Source of the DNA: a virus | Reading direction: 5' to 3' (one strand) | IMG/VR virus record: IMGVR_UViG_3300006076_000005 | Span: 1-53,485 of that record | Length of the DNA: 53,485 nucleotides | Shown here: piece by piece, positions 50,498 through 53,485 of the stretch | How positions within the stretch are numbered: position 1 is the first letter of the stretch | Layout: each line of letters begins with the position of its first letter | Program-made: the position numbers and the translations under genes | Notes under the pieces: generated by a model | What the model was told of the DNA's origin: nothing | The model's database searches: none | The model's input: only the letters and a program-made list of their open reading frames with translations

Positions 50498-51931
50498 TTA
50501 GCTGTTTAATTTATTAAATCGATTCTTGAATACATGAAGTTCATTATCTTCAAGAAGTTCTATCATTTCATTAATGAGTTCTCTATTATCTGTTGTGTTT
50601 AAATTGTCTGTGCTATATCCATACTTTTTAAGTATAGAGAATCTCTCTTTAATTAATTTCATTGTGTTGTCTATAGACTCTATCTGTTCTAATATAATAG
50701 ATGATCCTATACCATCTTTAGGATCAAGTTTTCTTAATTCTCTAACTAACTCTGTTCTTATTTTCCTTAAACGTTTAAATAAATCATCATAGTGTTGGTT
50801 CTGTTCTTTAGATCCAAATATTGCTTTAAGCATATTGAGAATGATGTTTGCTATAAAACCTAATATAAATGTTAATAACTTAATACCTAATATAAAGCCT
50901 AATATAAGTATACCAAAAATATTGAATACTATCAAAGTTAATAAAGTCGTTATAAGTATAATAAATATCTTTATAGTTTTTATAAAAGGATTAATTGGTT
51001 TTATTTCTGTTGTTTTTGTGTCATTAGTTTCTATAGTTCCTAAACTTGCTAACTTAACTAACCCTGAAGCTAAACTATCCCCCATACCTAATTTAGTAGC
51101 AAACTGATCTGCTAACCTTTCAAAGTCTATGTTCATTATACCTTTTTTAGTATCTAGCTTATAAGTTTTAATAACGAATATATCTAAAGCTTGCAATATA
51201 CCTATAGCTGATTTACTATCCACTTTAATACCAGTATCTTCTAAAGCTATAGTTATAGACTCTATATCCGATTTGTTTTTAGTAAATTTTTCATACATAA
51301 AATTCTCTAATAACACTAATGTATTTTTAGTAGTAGTGAACATGTATTCTACATATGTAAATGCGTGTCCTACTTCATGTAACATTATAGCTACTAACTC
51401 AGTAGGAGTAACGTTCTTTACTATAGCTTCCATAAAGTTTATATAAATCGGAAATTCTACATTATCTAAACCTTTAACATATAACTTATTAGGATATACT
51501 TTTAACTTATTCTGTTTTAAAGCATCAGTTATGTTTTTCATAACTTCATACATTCTCTTTTCATTCTGAGAAGCTAATGTTTCCCATAGGATAGATATAG
51601 ATTGTTTTTTAGGAAATAATGCATCCAAATTATCTATAGCTAAACTTACAGTTTTATAATCTAATGGAGGAGTTATTATATAAAAACTACCTTTCATTGT
51701 GTTATAAACGGCGTAGTTAATACCGAACCTGTTCTTAAGGGTTCTATTTATGTTCTCTAGACTCTTAGTTATTACACTATCTTTAAACATAGATTTTAAT
51801 TTATCAGATCTATAATAATTCATAGATCTCTCATTGAACGACACACTAGCGTCATCAAGAACAGTATTAAGTACTTCGTATATCTTCTCTACTTCTTTAA
51901 CTATTAAATTAATGAAATCATTATTGTTCAT
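50498..51931 (-). CDS. Membrane-anchored zinc metallopeptidase-like protein (HExxH...ExxAD)
   Basis: 477 residues. MLHEVGHAFTY (183-193) gives the HExxH zinc motif, His185 and His189 with Glu186 as base. About 82 residues later FERLADQFATKLG (270-282) supplies the E-x-x-A-D signature typical of gluzincins such as M48, with Glu271 as the third ligand. Downstream are strongly hydrophobic helices (about 318-372; FIILITTLLTLIVFNIFGIL, ILGFILGIKLLTFILGFIAN), then a cytosolic-type charged tail. The catalytic domain is N-terminal to the membrane segment. Its substrate is unknown. It is unlikely to be the prohead protease, since the phiKZ-type one is, as I recall, a serine protease and soluble. Confidence 0.7.
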   Translation of the reverse strand: MNNNDFINLIVKEVEKIYEVLNTVLDDASVSFNERSMNYYRSDKLKSMFKDSVITKSLENINRTLKNRFGINYAVYNTMKGSFYIITPPLDYKTVSLAIDNLDALFPKKQSISILWETLASQNEKRMYEVMKNITDALKQNKLKVYPNKLYVKGLDNVEFPIYINFMEAIVKNVTPTELVAIMLHEVGHAFTYVEYMFTTTKNTLVLLENFMYEKFTKNKSDIESITIALEDTGIKVDSKSAIGILQALDIFVIKTYKLDTKKGIMNIDFERLADQFATKLGMGDSLASGLVKLASLGTIETNDTKTTEIKPINPFIKTIKIFIILITTLLTLIVFNIFGILILGFILGIKLLTFILGFIANIILNMLKAIFGSKEQNQHYDDLFKRLRKIRTELVRELRKLDPKDGIGSSIILEQIESIDNTMKLIKERFSILKKYGYSTDNLNTTDNRELINEMIELLEDNELHVFKNRFNKLNS

Positions 51932-51996
51932 AGATGCTCCTTTTATTGTGGTGTTTTAGTGAAGATTCATCACAAGCACAAAGATAAGGAGTTATT

Positions 51997-52404
51997 ATGG
52001 CATTAATTTATTTAGACGATTACATAGATCTTAACAATTATGGGGATATAGTAGGAGTAAGTTATCAAGTAGCATTAGATAAGGATTTTAAAAGCATAAT
52101 CTATCAAGATTTTATGGATAAGGAACATATACATACAAAAAGATTACCTATCTATATAGAGTTTTACAACACACCTAATGAATACATACTTGATGGTGAA
52201 TTATTTGTAAGATGTAAAATTTATTATAAAGGTGGAAGTGATGGTGCTATAAATGAGAGTAAATGGTTTATGATAGAAGAGGATATTAAAAAGCGTTATA
52301 TAAGTCCTGTAAAATTTGAAGGTATTATAGTTGGCTATACTTTTTATAACCCTGATAAAAAAGATAAAGATGTCATGGTTCTTAATGAAAAAATCGACAC
52401 ATAG
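51997..52404 (+). CDS. Small beta-rich structural protein (fibre/FN3-like)
   Basis: 135 residues, nearly all beta. VSYQVALDKDFKSIIYQD, then PIYIEFYNTPNEYILDGELF with VRCKIYYKG and ESKWFMIEED, follow the Y.VA.D..F..II.D.....P.........Y..DGELFVR...Y....SEW pattern of FN3-like modules in phage fibre or decoration proteins. It resembles the first module of the protein at 12601-13533. It is a lone gene with AAGGAG before the ATG and a perfect terminator whose stem includes the stop codon. Probably virion-exposed. Confidence 0.6.
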   Translation: MALIYLDDYIDLNNYGDIVGVSYQVALDKDFKSIIYQDFMDKEHIHTKRLPIYIEFYNTPNEYILDGELFVRCKIYYKGGSDGAINESKWFMIEEDIKKRYISPVKFEGIIVGYTFYNPDKKDKDVMVLNEKIDT

Positions 52405-52432
52405 ACATAGTCTTCTTAAGAAGACTATGTCT
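52403..52432. terminator. Bidirectional terminator, perfect palindrome
   Basis: The 15-nt half AGACATAGTCTTCTT is followed by its exact complement AAGAAGACTATGTCT, then GTTCTTTT. It lies between convergent genes and contains the end of one TAG stop (52402-52404) and the whole of the other (52425-52427, minus strand). Confidence 0.85.
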
Positions 52433-52901
52433 GTTCTTTTATAATTAAAATATTATCTTCTATACCTGTCTCTTTGTCTAGTTTTGTGTAATTAACAAAT
52501 AAAATATCCGTCTTTTCTAGATTCTCTTTTATTAGTTTATCAGGTTCAGATTTATTCTCTACTATAATAGGTTCTTCTATATAGTAAACAAAACTATCGA
52601 ATTCTTCGCTATATGTTACTTTTTTTAGCGGTAGCATAAAGTTGATCCCTATTTCAACATCTTGTTCTTCTTCCAAATTAAAAAGCGTATTCTTTATGTT
52701 TCTATTAAATTCCTCATCTTTTAATATTCTTACTATTTGTAAGTTAGTAATATCTAAATTACATTTTTTCAACAACATAGTTAGCCTAAAAATTAAAACT
52801 TCCCCTACACGCATGAGATCAGATTTTTTATATATCTTTGGTATAGTAACTAACTCTAATACAGCATTTGTTCTTAAACAATCGATTAATGACTTTTCCA
52901 T
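52425..52901 (-). CDS. Hypothetical protein
   Basis: 158 residues from the ATG at 52901 (MEKSLIDCLRTNAVLELV), which has AAAGG upstream and avoids overlapping the gene before it; a longer reading to 52937 would overlap. An alpha/beta protein (EVLIFRLTMLLKKCNLDITN; EIGINFMLPLKKVTYSEEFD), with no recognised motif. It directly follows the polymerase-like gene and may be co-transcribed with it. Confidence 0.65.
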   Translation of the reverse strand: MEKSLIDCLRTNAVLELVTIPKIYKKSDLMRVGEVLIFRLTMLLKKCNLDITNLQIVRILKDEEFNRNIKNTLFNLEEEQDVEIGINFMLPLKKVTYSEEFDSFVYYIEEPIIVENKSEPDKLIKENLEKTDILFVNYTKLDKETGIEDNILIIKEQT

Positions 52902-52917
52902 ATTATAACCTTTCTGT

Positions 52918-53485
52918 TTAATTTTCATTAACATCATAATGTATACCTAACATATCATGCAACGTCTCGCCTTCTTTAATATAGAAACCTATAGACTCTA
53001 AAACAATATACAACACTTTACAATTATCCAGAATAATTCTTTTAACATCAAGTATAGGCATAACCTCTTCAGGTAAACCTTTAGCATAAGTTATAATTAA
53101 AGGAAATTTATAAGTTTTAATAGCTTCTTTTTTGGTTTTGGCTAAGAAATTAGTAAACTTGTTTCTAAAATCTTCTGGTAGTGAATTTATGTAATTTTGC
53201 ATATCTGTTTTAGAATTAATGATAGTTGGAACTTTGATAGCCATGTAAGTTGGTTCAGGAGCATCTCCATATTTATCTGCAAATATTTCTTGCCATACTA
53301 GATATTGAAAATATGGAGAACTATACTCATCTGCTTTATAGGCTTTAGCTTCTTTTATTTTTTCTAATTTCAAAATTTCTGGAGAGCCTGTTTTAACTTT
53401 ATTAATAATAAGTTTTTCAGCATCTAGAACCATATCTATGTATTTTTTAAGAGAAAGTTTTTTATTACTATTAACAGTCCAGATG
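52918..53485 (-). CDS. Probable family B-type DNA polymerase, C-terminal end (5' truncated by window)
   Basis: The frame is open to the window edge; the internal ATG at 53433 has no ribosome site, so the gene starts beyond 53485. At least 188 residues are present: TVNSNKKLSLKKYIDMVLDA, then PYFQYLVWQEIFADKYGDAP, MAIKVPTIINSK, FLAKTKKEAIKTYKFPLIIT, then YAKGLPEEVMPILDVKRIIL and DNCKVLYIVLESIGFY. The order (YG, then IKVPT, then FP, then G.PEE..P..D..RI..D..K..Y.ILES.G) resembles the thumb/C-terminal end of large-phage family B polymerases as I remember them. Palm motifs (DxxSLYPS, DTDS) would lie outside the window. Confidence 0.5.
   Translation of the reverse strand, partial: IWTVNSNKKLSLKKYIDMVLDAEKLIINKVKTGSPEILKLEKIKEAKAYKADEYSSPYFQYLVWQEIFADKYGDAPEPTYMAIKVPTIINSKTDMQNYINSLPEDFRNKFTNFLAKTKKEAIKTYKFPLIITYAKGLPEEVMPILDVKRIILDNCKVLYIVLESIGFYIKEGETLHDMLGIHYDVNEN

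Noticed and set aside
1-53485. tRNA genes, CRISPR arrays, insertion sequences, attachment sites
   Set aside because: No cloverleaf, regularly spaced repeat, transposase or flanking inverted repeat was seen on either strand by eye; a tRNAscan or repeat search could still find something small.

Overview
The window is an AT-rich (roughly 30% GC by eye), gene-dense stretch of a large tailed-phage genome. Nearly every gene has a strong AAGGAG ribosome-binding site 5-7 nt before its ATG. Most transcription units end in a long perfect hairpin, and no bacterial housekeeping gene is seen. The gene set points to the phiKZ-like jumbo phages. It includes split, phage-type multisubunit RNA polymerase (RNAP) genes: beta N-part, beta C-part and beta-prime C-part. 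It also includes a phiKZ-type major capsid protein with an N-terminal propeptide, a DnaB-like helicase with a degenerate P-loop, an SF2 helicase, an Mre11/SbcD-like nuclease, baseplate/tail genes, and the C-terminal end of what is probably a family B DNA polymerase. As far as I recall, capsid / two genes / RNAP beta-N is the phiKZ gp120-gp123 order, which suggests the non-virion RNAP. The host cannot be read from the window.

Layout. 1-136: GC-rich structured RNA with a pseudoknot. 231-3495 (+): three genes, the second apparently needing a -1 frameshift at a T8 run. 3514-10641 (-): RNAP beta N-part interrupted by a 421-nt group I intron, two unknown genes, the major capsid protein and one unknown gene. 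10741-12585 (+): replicative helicase and a membrane protein. 12601-20556 (-): beta-sandwich structural protein, SF2 helicase, two small membrane proteins, RNAP beta-prime C-part and beta C-part. 20690-21971 (+): membrane-anchored coiled coil and a cassette of tiny, extremely basic proteins. 21999-29758 (-): structural and unknown genes, an SSB-like protein and the SbcD-like nuclease. 29807-30851 (+): two small genes, the first perhaps baseplate gp25-like. 30883-45802 (-): a tail/baseplate block, then four related proteins with an AQEGI-type processing site (inner-body-like), then two more virion-type genes. 45897-49921 (+): two large structural genes, probably baseplate. 49954-51931 (-): an unknown gene and a membrane-anchored zincin metallopeptidase. 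51997-52404 (+): a beta-rich structural protein. 52425-53485 (-): an unknown gene and the truncated DNA polymerase-like gene.

How it fits together. The three RNAP parts would assemble with a beta-prime N-part located elsewhere to transcribe phage genes from AT-rich phage promoters; a recurrent TTGT..TTSAAT..TTTTTTA element is a candidate. The helicases, SSB-like protein, nuclease and polymerase serve replication and recombination. The capsid protein and the four AQEGI-family proteins look like substrates of one prohead protease, not present here, that cuts after A/S-x-E. The most notable observations are the self-splicing intron in the rifampicin-pocket codons of the RNAP gene, the AQEGI family, two homopolymer frameshifts, and the unidentified RNA at the left edge.
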